Assembly: GCA_052400665.1 (NCBI GenBank)
Contig: JBQTGK010000012.1
Strand: one strand, 5' to 3'
Length of the DNA stretch: 64,000 bases
Source of the DNA: JBQTGK01 sp052400665
GTDB lineage: Bacteria > Bacteroidota > Bacteroidia > Bacteroidales > Marinifilaceae
The position numbers and the translations under genes were made by a program. Below are positions 1-8,756 of the stretch, in pieces (the stretch's first letter is position 1; every line of letters begins with the position of its first letter). A model generated the notes under the pieces. That model searched no databases and was not told the origin of the DNA. It saw only the letters and a list, made by a program, of their open reading frames with translations.

Positions 1-150
1 ATCGATAGCTTCCTGATAAGAAACTCCGGGAGGTAGATTAATCCAGATTCCTTTGTTTGGGGCCATACGAATAGATAAACGCTTGAATCGTTTGTTGCTT
101 CTGAAGCTAATATCTCCTATATTTTCAAGTCTTACTATTTTTTCGGGCAT
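1..150 (-). CDS. YgjP/DUF45-type M48-like metallopeptidase, N-terminal part only
   Basis: Reading the minus strand from the ATG at 150 gives about 50 residues beginning MPEKIVRLENIGDISFRS, followed by KRLSIRMAPNKGIWINLPPG. The pattern 'R..KRLSIRM.P..GIWINLPPGVSYQEA' resembles the N-terminal beta-rich segment of the DUF45/YgjP (WLM-like) zinc peptidase family. The catalytic HExxH region would lie outside the window, so the assignment rests on the N-terminus alone. The gene starts immediately after the terminator of the upstream 95 aa gene, so it is either expressed by read-through or from its own promoter. Confidence 0.6.
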   Translation of the reverse strand, partial: MPEKIVRLENIGDISFRSNKRFKRLSIRMAPNKGIWINLPPGVSYQEAID

Positions 151-177
151 AAAAAAAGCTTTGCTAAATGCAAAGCT
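151..177 (-). terminator. intrinsic terminator after the 95 aa gene
   Basis: On the minus strand an 8 bp perfect stem (AGCTTTGC / GCAAAGCT, 157-164 and 170-177) with a 5 nt loop is followed by seven U residues (151-157). It lies 24 bases after the stop codon of the gene at 201-488. Confidence 0.75.
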
Positions 178-200
178 ATTAAAATATCTTTTTCAGAAAA

Positions 201-488
201 TTATTTTTCTTTGATTAAAGCACTTAATCTGCTAAATGATTCATCAACATTCTTAATCAAGTCAGCAAAAATAGCTTTGTAATGAGCTTTCACCATTTTA
301 GGATTATTTTTTCCATCAGGGTGATTAACACGTGCAATCAGGCCGTTTCTGCCAATAATTGTATCTCTTACAATTTCCAATACCTGATCTTGTTTTTCAG
401 GGTGTAAATAATTGTAATTGTAACAATCCGAAATAACTACAAAACAAAGATAATCGATATCCTTTTTTAAGCGTCTTCTACTAGCCAT
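201..488 (-). CDS. conserved hypothetical protein, 95 aa
   Basis: I do not recognise a named domain. The product is a soluble, basic, mainly helical small protein (N-terminal MASRRRLKKD, no signal peptide or membrane segment). It has the look of a conserved Bacteroidota family: a compact frame, an ATG start, and a good terminator directly behind it (151-177). It follows the ECF sigma factor gene by 112 bases on the same strand, so it may be co-transcribed with it, but nothing in the sequence indicates function. Confidence 0.6.
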   Translation of the reverse strand: MASRRRLKKDIDYLCFVVISDCYNYNYLHPEKQDQVLEIVRDTIIGRNGLIARVNHPDGKNNPKMVKAHYKAIFADLIKNVDESFSRLSALIKEK

Positions 489-600
489 CTGTTTATTTTT
501 AATTTAGTAATACGAGAATAATTCCCTAGTTTGCTACAAAGGTAATAAACCCCGATTAATTATCGTTTAAAAATGAGCAGGAATTAAACCGACTCTTCTT

Positions 601-1095
601 TTATGCATAATCAACTAATTGTTCTGTTAGTATTTTACGTCCCTGAAAAATTCGGCTTTTAATAGTGCCAATGGGTAATTTAGAATGTTCCGCAATTTCT
701 TTGTATTTAAAGCCCTCTAAAAACATTTTAAAAGGACCTTTAAGGTAATCATCCAAACACTCTAATTTTTTTAATATATCTTTATAATTATGCTGAGAAT
801 GAGGGTTTTCAAAACTTACATTAACTTTACCTAAGTTACTATTTGTTTCCTGAGCAATCCATTCTCTTTGCTTTATTTTTTTTCTGTATGCATTAATAAA
901 CAAATTCTTCATAATAGTATAAAGCCAGGCTTTCAAATTATTATGATTTAATTTTGTCTTGTTAACAAATGCTTTTAAAACCGTTTCCTGAAAAAGATCC
1001 AAGGAATCTTCCCTATTACTTGTTAATTTGTATGCATATACTTTAAGTTGCTCTTCTAAATTAACGATAGTATTGTTAAATTCTATTGTAGTCAT
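601..1095 (-). CDS. ECF-type RNA polymerase sigma factor
   Basis: The 164 aa product has the two-domain layout of extracytoplasmic-function sigma factors. Region 2 (about residues 15-80) contains DSLDLFQETVLKAF and the AWLYTIMKNLFINAYRKK helix. Region 4 (about 105-160) ends with a helix-turn-helix, FKYKEIAEHSKLPIGTIKSR, which would contact the -35/-33 element. Length and motifs are typical of the family. No anti-sigma factor gene adjoins it. Instead a B12-binding MerR regulator lies 183 bases upstream on the same strand; in Bacteroidota such regulator/sigma pairs are found in light- or stress-response loci. That role here is inference only. Confidence 0.9.
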   Translation of the reverse strand: MTTIEFNNTIVNLEEQLKVYAYKLTSNREDSLDLFQETVLKAFVNKTKLNHNNLKAWLYTIMKNLFINAYRKKIKQREWIAQETNSNLGKVNVSFENPHSQHNYKDILKKLECLDDYLKGPFKMFLEGFKYKEIAEHSKLPIGTIKSRIFQGRKILTEQLVDYA

Positions 1096-1278
1096 GATGA
1101 TATCTTTTTTGGTTTGTCTAATAAATATACAAAAACATTAAACAAAAGTCAATTCCATAAACTGTTCGCGTACAATAAATAAGGATTATTCTAAATAAGA
1201 AAACTCCGCATCAGCCTGTTATATTGACCTTTATGCGAAGTGTATTTGTTTGTATAAATAAGAGTACTTTGTCTTTTT

Positions 1279-2160
1279 CTATAATAAGTGTAAAAGTTCC
1301 TTTAGTTTTTCAGGCGAAGTGATTAATTTAAAGCGCTTAGGTATAATTACACTTTTCTGCTTTAATTGTAAACCTGTTACCAATACTTTAATATCCGAAA
1401 AAGCTTTATCTAAATTCAATAGATATGAATTTAGATCATCTAATTTCATTGGTGAAATAAAAGAGCTTATGATATAATTAGGTTGGTAAGTTTGCACAGC
1501 AGTAATTAGATCTTTAAAAGGTAAATCCTGTCCTAAATATAAACTGTGAAATCCATTTTTACGAAGAATATAATTGTAAAAAAGAACTCCGGCTTCATGC
1601 AATTCTCCTTCTTTAAGATAAAGTATAACCTTTGGTGCATTAACAAGAGCTTTTCCTGATAAGGAATTAATGGATGCGAATAATTTTTGCCGGATAAGAT
1701 TAGAAATAAAATGTTCCTGTGCCGGGTTTATGGAACCAACCTGCCAGAGCACTCCTACTCTTTCGAAAAAAGGAAAAAGAACCGATGTTATTGTAGCTTC
1801 CATTCCACTCTCTAAAATGGACTTTGTTAATACAGACTCAAATAATTCCTCATTAAAATTAATCGTTGCCAAGGTTAATTTTTCGATATGAAAACCAATA
1901 TTTTTATCGGATCGGGATATTTCTAAAATTTTTGCTTCCAAATCTAAACTACTGAGTTTAGCCAGTTGAGATATTTTAATGCCTGTTGAATTTAGCATCG
2001 ATATATTTAACAGTTTTCGCAAATCATTATCGGAATACAACCTAATATTTGTTTCGGTTCTTTCGGGATGAATTACACCATACCTTCTCTCCCATATTCT
2101 GATAGTATGAGCCTTTACACCTGTAATTTTTTCGAGGTCTTTTATGGAATATTTGCTCAT
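1279..2160 (-). CDS. MerR-family regulator with cobalamin-binding domain (CarH/LitR-like)
   Basis: The 293 aa product begins with a MerR winged helix (SIKDLEKITGVKAHTIRIWERRYG, residues 4-27), continues with a helical B12-cap domain carrying LWQVGSINPAQEHFISNLIR, and ends with a Rossmann-like B12-binding domain. The ligand motif E-L-H-E-A-G (E/DxHxxG) supplies the cobalt-coordinating histidine. This is the architecture of CarH/LitR photoreceptor repressors, which use adenosylcobalamin to sense light and release DNA. Known members control carotenoid, photolyase or ECF sigma genes. The next gene downstream on the same strand is an ECF sigma factor, fitting such a module; no carotenoid genes are in the window. 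Confidence 0.85.
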   Translation of the reverse strand: MSKYSIKDLEKITGVKAHTIRIWERRYGVIHPERTETNIRLYSDNDLRKLLNISMLNSTGIKISQLAKLSSLDLEAKILEISRSDKNIGFHIEKLTLATINFNEELFESVLTKSILESGMEATITSVLFPFFERVGVLWQVGSINPAQEHFISNLIRQKLFASINSLSGKALVNAPKVILYLKEGELHEAGVLFYNYILRKNGFHSLYLGQDLPFKDLITAVQTYQPNYIISSFISPMKLDDLNSYLLNLDKAFSDIKVLVTGLQLKQKSVIIPKRFKLITSPEKLKELLHLL

Positions 2161-2221
2161 ATCAAAATTGATTAGTGTGGGAAATATATGTTAACTTAGG
2201 TTTAACTATTGCTAAATCTAA

Positions 2222-2262
2222 ACAAAAAAAATAAAACCTGCATTCTGGCAGCAGGTTTTATT
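2222..2262 (-). terminator. terminator of the FAS1 lipoprotein gene
   Basis: A 12 bp perfect inverted repeat (2230-2241 and 2251-2262, core AAAACCTGC / GCAGGTTTT) with a 9 nt loop is followed on the minus strand by an A/U-rich tail with eight consecutive U residues. It lies just beyond the stop codon at 2279. Confidence 0.85.
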
Positions 2263-2278
2263 GCACTATAATTATTGA

Positions 2279-4063
2279 TTATTCAGGTAATAATACCTTA
2301 TCGATTACATGAATAACACCGTTTGTACCCTGAACATCAGTAGCTACTACGTTTGTGTTGGTATTAATAACTACACCTGAACTTGTATCTATATTAAGAT
2401 CATTAGTTTCGTTCAGAGTTGGAACCATGCCAGTTGTTACATCTTCGGCTCTAACATTTCCTGATACTACATGATATAGTAAGATTGGGCTTAATGTTTC
2501 AGCACTTAAGTCTTCGATTCCATTAACACCAAGTTCTACAAATAAAGCTTCAAAAGCAGCATCAGTTGGAGCAAAAATTGTAAATGGTCCATCATCACTT
2601 AAAGCCCCTGCTAAATCGGCTTTAACTACTGCTGCAACAAGGTGCTCAAAACTAGCATTTGCTATTGCAATTTCCACAACATTAGGAGGTAAAAGAACTT
2701 TATCAACAATGTGAATAACTCCATTAAAAGCCTCAATATCAGCAGTGGTTACCATTGTTTCTTTGTTCAAGTAAACACCATCTTCATTATTTAAATAAAG
2801 GGTTACAGGATCCATATCAGGACTATTGGTTGCTAAAGTTTCTACGTAACCAGTATTAATATCAGCAGCCATAACTTTTGAAGCCAGCACATGATATAGT
2901 AAAATTTGAGTAAGATCTTCGGCTGAAACATCATCTATTCCCGAAATTCCCAAATCTGTAAATAAATCCTGAAAGGCCTGATTCGTTGGTGCAAACACAG
3001 TAAACATTCCTTCTCCATCAAGAGTTTCAACTAGCTCGGCTTTATCTAAAGCAGCAACAAGACTTGTGAAATCGCTATTCGCTGATGCAATATCTGCAAT
3101 AGATTGTTGCTCTTCCTCTGCATTAGGAATTAATACTTTATCTATAACATGAACAACACCGTTTGTACCCTGAACATCAGTAGCTATAACATTAGTTGAT
3201 CCGTTTAAAACAACACCACTTTCTGCATCAATTTCAATATCAGCTTCAGTATTTAATGTTGGAACGCTTCCTGTACTTACGTCGGCAGCACGCACATTAC
3301 CCGAAACAACATGGTAGGTAAGAATTGGCACTAGATCTTCAGCTGTTAAATCATCGATTCCAGAAATTCCCAATTCGTCGAATAAACTTTCGAAAGCTGC
3401 ATCTGTTGGTGCAAAAATTGTAAATGGTCCTTCTGCTTTAAGAGCACTTGCTAAATCTGCTTTTAAAACAGCATCAACAAGGTGAGTAAATGAAGCGTTG
3501 GCAATAGCTATATCAACAACATCTGGCGGAAGTAATACATTATCAATAATATGAATTACGCCATTACTTGCCATAACATCAGCTGAGGTAACATTAGTAC
3601 TCGAATTAAGCTGCACACCATTATCTAGACTAACTAAAAGGTTAATTGGAAAATCTCCAGGAGTAAAAGTGCTAAGCGTCTCCACATAGCCATCGGTAAG
3701 TGTATTAGATTTTGCCTCTACACCTAAAACGTGGTATAAAAGAATTGGAGTAAGAGCTTCAGCACTCAAGTCATCTAAACCTGAAACTCCAAGATCTGTG
3801 AATAATTGCTGGAAAGCTGCATTCGTAGGACCGAAAACTGTAAATGGTCCATTTCCATTAAGTGCTCCTACTAAATCGGCCTTTGTTAAAGCAGCAGCAA
3901 GAATTGAAAAATCACTATTACCAACAACAATATCTACGATATTTTCTTCCATAGGCATTGGCTGTGGTAAATCATCATCATCATCTTCACATGAAAAGCT
4001 AATTGTCGATGCGACTAAAAGGAGTATAAGTCCCAAACTAAATTTGTAATTCCTGAATTTCAT
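2279..4063 (-). CDS. secreted/lipoprotein with four FAS1 (fasciclin) domains
   Basis: The 594 aa product starts with a lipoprotein signal (hydrophobic LGLILLLVASTISF, then S-C-E-D-D-D-D-D), so Cys25 or thereabouts is the likely lipidation site and the acidic stretch would favour surface exposure in Bacteroidota. Four FAS1 repeats follow, at roughly residues 42-175, 183-312, 320-455 and 462-594. Each has the family signatures (FTVFAPTNxAF, LLYHVL, NGVIHVIDKVLLP). Repeats 1/3 and 2/4 resemble each other most, suggesting duplication of a two-domain unit. FAS1 proteins mediate adhesion; the exact ligand cannot be read from sequence. A terminator follows at 2222-2262. Confidence 0.92.
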   Translation of the reverse strand: MKFRNYKFSLGLILLLVASTISFSCEDDDDDLPQPMPMEENIVDIVVGNSDFSILAAALTKADLVGALNGNGPFTVFGPTNAAFQQLFTDLGVSGLDDLSAEALTPILLYHVLGVEAKSNTLTDGYVETLSTFTPGDFPINLLVSLDNGVQLNSSTNVTSADVMASNGVIHIIDNVLLPPDVVDIAIANASFTHLVDAVLKADLASALKAEGPFTIFAPTDAAFESLFDELGISGIDDLTAEDLVPILTYHVVSGNVRAADVSTGSVPTLNTEADIEIDAESGVVLNGSTNVIATDVQGTNGVVHVIDKVLIPNAEEEQQSIADIASANSDFTSLVAALDKAELVETLDGEGMFTVFAPTNQAFQDLFTDLGISGIDDVSAEDLTQILLYHVLASKVMAADINTGYVETLATNSPDMDPVTLYLNNEDGVYLNKETMVTTADIEAFNGVIHIVDKVLLPPNVVEIAIANASFEHLVAAVVKADLAGALSDDGPFTIFAPTDAAFEALFVELGVNGIEDLSAETLSPILLYHVVSGNVRAEDVTTGMVPTLNETNDLNIDTSSGVVINTNTNVVATDVQGTNGVIHVIDKVLLPE

Positions 4064-4188
4064 ATCTTTATATTTTATGGTTCAAACAGGAAACAAACTT
4101 CAATGATTTTTGTTCATGAAAAATGGAAAAAAGTTAGACAAAATGTAATATAAAATTCTGCATCTCAATGTTTATAGTACTTGTATGC

Positions 4189-5487
4189 CTAGATTTTTTT
4201 TATAATAATTTTTGGATTATAATTTAATTTTCCTTCGGTTTTGGCTACAATTGTTGATACTGTAGCATCACCTGTAACATTAACAACCGTTCGTAGCATA
4301 TCCAATGGTCTGTCAATACCTAATATTAGAGCAAGCCCTTCGATTGGAATACCTACAGATGTTAGTACAATAATAAGCATAACGATACTTCCACCCGGAA
4401 CTCCAGGAGTTCCTATGGAAGCTAGTGTTGCTGTTACAACAATTATTAGCTGATCGTATATATCTAAATTAACACCAAAAACCTGAGCAATAAAAACTGC
4501 TGCAATTGCCTGATAACAACTTGTACCATCCATATTAATAGTTACACCTACTGGTAAAACAAAGCTGGCCACTTCGTTGGAAACCCCCATTTTATTTTCG
4601 ACACATTCCATTGTAACAGGAAGTGTTGCTGCACTAGAGCTGGTTGAAAATGCCAAAAGCTGAGCTGGGGAAATAGCTTTATAAAAATCAGTGTATTTTA
4701 TGGGAGTAAAAATTTTCAACAACAAAGGATATATCAGGAAAATCATTATTAGCAATCCACCAACAACTGTAATGGCATAATATCCCAAGGCTGTAAATAA
4801 ATCAATATCACCAGAAAAATCGACAATTAGTCCTGCAATTAATGCAAACACACCGTAGGGTGCAAATAGCATAATAAGATCTATTATTTTAAGAATAATA
4901 GCATCGATACCATTAAAAAATTCTCTTACAACTTTTACTTTTTTATCTTCAAGTATCACCATTGCAATACCAAACAAGATTGCAAAAAATATTACCTGCA
5001 ACATTTTGGAATTGTCGGTTGCAGCTTTAAAGAAATTGTCTGGAACAATATCAACTATAAATTGCAATGGAGATTCCTCTTTTAAGCTTTCGGCCTGATC
5101 CTTTTTGACAATAACTGCAGATCCAAACCGCTCTTGAAGTTCAGTTTTTTTGTGATCGGGAAAAGTATTACCAGGCTCAAAATTATTTACCAGTAACAAA
5201 CCAAAACTTACTGCAATAATTGTAGATATTACATATAATGATATGGTTTTTAGACCTATTCTAGAAAGCTTAGATATATTTGAAAGACTAGATATTCCTT
5301 TAACCAGAGATACAAAAATTAATGGCATTGCAATTAATTTTAATAAATTCAGAAAAACGCTACCCCATGGTTTAATCCAATCGTTGGTAAATTTTGTAAA
5401 ATTAAAATAAACAGCCAACATTCCAGCTATAATTCCTAATCCCATTCCAATCAGAATTTTCACATAAAGAGGTAATCGCTTCCACAT
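4189..5487 (-). CDS. dicarboxylate/amino acid:cation symporter (DAACS, GltP/DctA type)
   Basis: This 432 aa inner-membrane protein has the length and hydrophobic pattern of the sodium- or proton-coupled glutamate/aspartate/C4-dicarboxylate carriers. Visible signatures are the serine-rich re-entrant loop (AFSTSSSAATLPVT), the NMDGT motif in TM7 (VTINMDGTSCYQAIAAVF), and the HP2 region (SIGTPGVPGGSIVML). An unusually long charged loop between TM3 and TM4 (around residues 110-150) contains KKDQAESLKEES. Substrate cannot be decided between glutamate, aspartate and dicarboxylates. It is transcribed alone, with SlyD upstream and the FAS1 gene downstream on the same strand. Confidence 0.92.
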   Translation of the reverse strand: MWKRLPLYVKILIGMGLGIIAGMLAVYFNFTKFTNDWIKPWGSVFLNLLKLIAMPLIFVSLVKGISSLSNISKLSRIGLKTISLYVISTIIAVSFGLLLVNNFEPGNTFPDHKKTELQERFGSAVIVKKDQAESLKEESPLQFIVDIVPDNFFKAATDNSKMLQVIFFAILFGIAMVILEDKKVKVVREFFNGIDAIILKIIDLIMLFAPYGVFALIAGLIVDFSGDIDLFTALGYYAITVVGGLLIMIFLIYPLLLKIFTPIKYTDFYKAISPAQLLAFSTSSSAATLPVTMECVENKMGVSNEVASFVLPVGVTINMDGTSCYQAIAAVFIAQVFGVNLDIYDQLIIVVTATLASIGTPGVPGGSIVMLIIVLTSVGIPIEGLALILGIDRPLDMLRTVVNVTGDATVSTIVAKTEGKLNYNPKIIIKKI

Positions 5488-5530
5488 AATCTTCAGTTTT
5501 TATAGATTTTTTAAAGATAGTTTTTAAGGA

Positions 5531-5570
5531 ATAAATAAACAAAACCCGAAAGCCAATGACTTTCGGGTTT
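5531..5570 (-). terminator. terminator of the SlyD-like gene
   Basis: An 11 bp perfect stem (AAACCCGAAAG / CTTTCGGGTTT, 5542-5552 and 5560-5570) with a 7 nt loop is followed on the minus strand by a U-rich tail. It sits 22 bases beyond the stop at 5593. Confidence 0.8.
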
Positions 5571-5592
5571 AAAATATTTTATAGAAATAAAA

Positions 5593-6132
5593 TTAGCAAG
5601 AGCAACTTCCACAACTTCCGCTATCGCAACTTCCACTATCACAACCTCCTTGTGGTGCATAAGCAGCTTTCATTTCTTCTTCTGTAGCTTCTCTAACTTC
5701 AATAACTTCTCCTTTAAAGAATAAGTCATCTCCTGCTAATGGGTGATTAAAATCCATTTTTACAGTCTCATCAGCAATTTCTAAAACAATACCGTTCATT
5801 CTACGTCCGGCACTATCTTGCATAGGAACAACGTTACCTTCTTTAATTACCTCTGTATCAAACTCACCATTAACTTCAAAAATATTCTTAGGCAATTCGA
5901 TTACTGCTTGTTCTGAAGCCTCACCGTAAGCTTCTGCTGTTTCTAATTTAAAATCAAAAGCATCACCTACTTTTAATCCCATAAGATTAGCTTCAAATTT
6001 CTCCAACATTTGACCAGCACCACATAAAAATGTTAGTGGAGTTTCAGTTGCAGCTTTCTCAATAATTTCACCCGTAGGATCTGTTTTCAATTCATAAATA
6101 ACTGAAACTACCTTATCTTTTGAAATAGTCAT
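5593..6132 (-). CDS. SlyD-like FKBP-type peptidyl-prolyl isomerase with Cys-rich tail
   Basis: The 179 aa product shows a split FKBP fold with an inserted-in-flap chaperone domain, as in SlyD: FKBP parts VSVIYELKTDPTGE, PLTFLCGAGQMLEKFEANLMGLKVGD and DFNHPLAGDDLFFKGEV. The last 18 residues are a metal-binding-type tail, CDSGSCDSGSCGSCSC, with six cysteines in a short repeat; E. coli SlyD has a His/Cys/Asp-rich tail that binds Ni and other metals. The role is cytoplasmic prolyl isomerisation/chaperoning, possibly metal handling. It is monocistronic by its own terminator. Confidence 0.92.
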   Translation of the reverse strand: MTISKDKVVSVIYELKTDPTGEIIEKAATETPLTFLCGAGQMLEKFEANLMGLKVGDAFDFKLETAEAYGEASEQAVIELPKNIFEVNGEFDTEVIKEGNVVPMQDSAGRRMNGIVLEIADETVKMDFNHPLAGDDLFFKGEVIEVREATEEEMKAAYAPQGGCDSGSCDSGSCGSCSC

Positions 6133-6255
6133 AATATTCTATTTTTTAGTATTAATTTTTCTTTCAATTCATTATTGGATACAAAGAAAATACATTTATT
6201 TCTTTATACAAATAAAAACAGAGTTCTTAGTCTAAAATTAACAAGAATTAAAGTT

Positions 6256-6741
6256 TTACTTGTAATACTCAGGATTAAGAGCATCAGGGCGCCAATTATA
6301 AAGAAAAGATTTAACCTTTCTTGAATCATAAGCTTTATCTTTCTCAAGATTCCCAGTATTCTGAGTATGTAATCTTTCACCTTTAGAATTAAGAACGACC
6401 ATTACCGGAAAACCAAATCGCTGTGGGTATCCTAAAGATTTAAGTACTTCTTTATTTTTATTTTCTTTACTATAATTTACTTCTAAAAACACATAATTTT
6501 TCTTTAATAATTGGTTCACATCTGGATCTGTTTCTAGAAATTTATGCATTTTTATACACCAAGGGCACCAGTTTCCACCAACTTGAATTAAAACATGTTT
6601 CCCTCCTTTTTTAGCCTTTTTAACAGCATTTTCGATATCCTTTTTTGCATCGGCGCCAGGATTATAGATCTTTTGAGCATTGGAACTTAAACAAAGCATT
6701 AAAGCTATACTAATAAAGCTTATTGTTCTTAATATTTTCAT
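6256..6741 (-). CDS. exported thioredoxin-like protein (CPWC active site)
   Basis: The 161 aa product has an N-terminal signal peptide (ISFISIALMLCLSSNAQ, cleavage after A-Q likely) and a thioredoxin fold with the active site W-C-P-W-C around residues 58-62, followed by KMHKFLETDPDVNQLLKKNYVFLEVNY. The cis-proline segment appears as GFPVMVVLNSKG. CPWC with a following 'IKMHKF' is typical of thioredoxin_7/DUF255-like periplasmic proteins. It probably reduces or isomerises disulfides in the periplasm; the partner is unknown. It lies 123 bases upstream of the SlyD-like gene on the same strand. Confidence 0.88.
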   Translation of the reverse strand: MKILRTISFISIALMLCLSSNAQKIYNPGADAKKDIENAVKKAKKGGKHVLIQVGGNWCPWCIKMHKFLETDPDVNQLLKKNYVFLEVNYSKENKNKEVLKSLGYPQRFGFPVMVVLNSKGERLHTQNTGNLEKDKAYDSRKVKSFLYNWRPDALNPEYYK

Positions 6742-7631
6742 ATGTTTTAATTTAATTATCGGTTAATTTCAATTTGAAGTTAATAGATTCAAATTTGAGT
6801 TTTTTAAAAATTGAAACAAATAAAAAGAAATATTACCAATTAATGGATTACGGATTTACTTTTAACGAACTAATAACATTTTTTGTATTTATTAAATTGA
6901 CATGTTTTAAAAATATTAGTAATTACATGTGTTTAACTGAATAAATTTTAGTTTTACAAACAATTTTTATTTGAAAGAAAAATTATCGAAATCTATAATT
7001 CAGGAAGAAAAACAATAAAATTATACTATCATTAATCCATAAATTAATTAAGAGTAAGTTGCAATAAATATGATAAAATATTAATATAAAGTGAGGCGTA
7101 TACTAGGATTGCTAAGGTAAAGTGGCTATTTGTTGCGAATGTGATATTTTTAAATAAAACATTGACATATTCGTAGATAGAATAACACCACAATATATTT
7201 TATTTTCAAATAGATTTGCAACTCCTAAGTTTAAGTAGAATATTTCTAGTATGTATTCGAAATATTTTATATATCATACAATAATTACGAAAATTCAAAG
7301 AATTTGCACCTTTGATATACCCTATATTTATTGAGGTTAACTCGAATTATAAAGAAAGTATCATGATATTAAAAAGTATTCTAACAGAACAATTAATATC
7401 TATATTCAGCATTGAAAATGCACCAAATATGAGAATATTAAATGTTATTGGTGTTCTTGTAGTAAAAGAAGCCATGAATGTAAATCGATAAATAAAAGAG
7501 AATTACCGATAATGACATGTGAATGCTATTTTTCAAATATTATAATCCTTTAAATTCGAACGACATAAATTATAAAAGTATGTTTTTTATACATAAATAT
7601 CTATTAAAAGCTGCCTAAAGATGATATTTTA
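6742..7631. other. gene-poor AT-rich region upstream of bioF
   Basis: About 890 bases with stop codons in every frame and no recognisable protein fragment. The only ORF I would flag is a 42-codon frame at 7363-7491 (+). The sequence near 7290-7310 (TTTGCACC after a T/A-rich stretch) resembles the end of Bacteroidota promoters but does not match TAnnTTTG. No terminator hairpin or repeat was noticed. Confidence 0.5.
7363..7491 (+). CDS. possible 42-codon ORF in the bioF leader region
   Basis: An ATG at 7363 opens 42 codons, beginning MILKSILTEQL and containing a hydrophobic stretch (RILNVIGVLVVKEA). It lies about 140 bases before bioF. There is no homology that I recognise and it may be chance or a remnant in decaying DNA. 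Confidence 0.15.
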   Translation: MILKSILTEQLISIFSIENAPNMRILNVIGVLVVKEAMNVNR

Positions 7632-8756
7632 ATGATGAATGATTATTTAAATAAATACAAGGAAGAACTAGACAAATTAAATGAGGCAGGTAATTTAAGA
7701 AGCCTAAAAAAGATCTCTCCAAACGACATAAAAGTAAATTTATCGTCGAATGATTATCTTGGAGTGAGTAAAAAAAACATCCCACGACCTAAAGGTAATT
7801 CGTTTGGATCTGGTTCTTCACGCTTATTAACTGGTAACTTTAAGGAGTACGATTTACTGGAAAATGAATTGGAAAATCTTTATGGCAGAGCTTCATTATT
7901 TTTTAATTCAGGTTATCATGCCAATATCGGTATTTTATCTGCTTTGGCCTCAAAGGGAGATTTAGTATTATGTGATAAACTAAATCACGCAAGTATTATT
8001 GATGGCATACGCCTTTCCAGTGCCGATTACATAAGATTTAAACACAAAGATTGTAATAGCTTAAAACAAATACTTACTGAGAAAAGAGATAAGTACGATC
8101 GTGTTTTTATTGTTAGCGAATCTATTTTTAGTATGGATGGTGATGAACCTAATATTAATGAATTAATTGAAATTAAAAAGAAATTTAACTGCTTTTTATA
8201 CATTGATGAAGCTCACGCCTTAGGAGTAAGAGGAGAAAAGGGCCTCGGTTTAGCTGAAGAAAAAAACTGCATACAGGAAGTAGATCTACTAATCGGAACT
8301 TTCGGAAAAGCAATGAATTCGATAGGTGCATTTATAATATGCGATTCGATAATAAAGGATTACCTGATAAATAAAATGAGATCCCTTATTTTTACAACCG
8401 CATTACCCCCAATTGTTATTAGTTGGAATTATATTATGCTACGAACCATTGTTAAAATGAAAATGGAACGTGAACATTTAATTACATTATCGAATAAATT
8501 ACGAAAAAAGTTAATCGAACTTGACATAAAAACGAATGGAAATTCAAATATAATTTCAATACTAATTGGTGATAGTCAAAAATGTGTAAATTTAGCTGAA
8601 TATCTTCATCAAAAGGGATATTTAACTTTCCCTATACGGCCTCCAGCTGTACCTAAAGGTTCGGCCAGATTAAGATTATCGGTTTGTGCTCAAATGGATT
8701 GGGAAGATGTAAAAGATTTACCTCTACTGATTAAAAATTATTGCAATGAGAACTAA
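7632..8756 (+). CDS. bioF: 8-amino-7-oxononanoate synthase
   Basis: The 374 aa product is a fold-type I PLP enzyme of the alpha-oxoamine synthase family. It joins pimeloyl-ACP (or -CoA) and L-alanine in the first common step of biotin ring assembly. Visible signatures: NLSSNDYLG, FGSGSSRLLTGN, FNSGYHANIG, the PLP-ring Asp/His region YIDEAHALGVRGEKGLG, and the Schiff-base lysine in GTFGKAMNSIGAF (Lys226). Length is normal. Two ATG codons (7632, 7635) compete as start. In related bacteria bioF is followed by bioG and bioC; here bioG is a wreck overlapping the bioF stop (8746-9212) and no bioC was found. Glycine C-acetyltransferase or another family member cannot be excluded, but the adjoining bioG remnant supports bioF. 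Confidence 0.9.
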   Translation: MMNDYLNKYKEELDKLNEAGNLRSLKKISPNDIKVNLSSNDYLGVSKKNIPRPKGNSFGSGSSRLLTGNFKEYDLLENELENLYGRASLFFNSGYHANIGILSALASKGDLVLCDKLNHASIIDGIRLSSADYIRFKHKDCNSLKQILTEKRDKYDRVFIVSESIFSMDGDEPNINELIEIKKKFNCFLYIDEAHALGVRGEKGLGLAEEKNCIQEVDLLIGTFGKAMNSIGAFIICDSIIKDYLINKMRSLIFTTALPPIVISWNYIMLRTIVKMKMEREHLITLSNKLRKKLIELDIKTNGNSNIISILIGDSQKCVNLAEYLHQKGYLTFPIRPPAVPKGSARLRLSVCAQMDWEDVKDLPLLIKNYCNEN

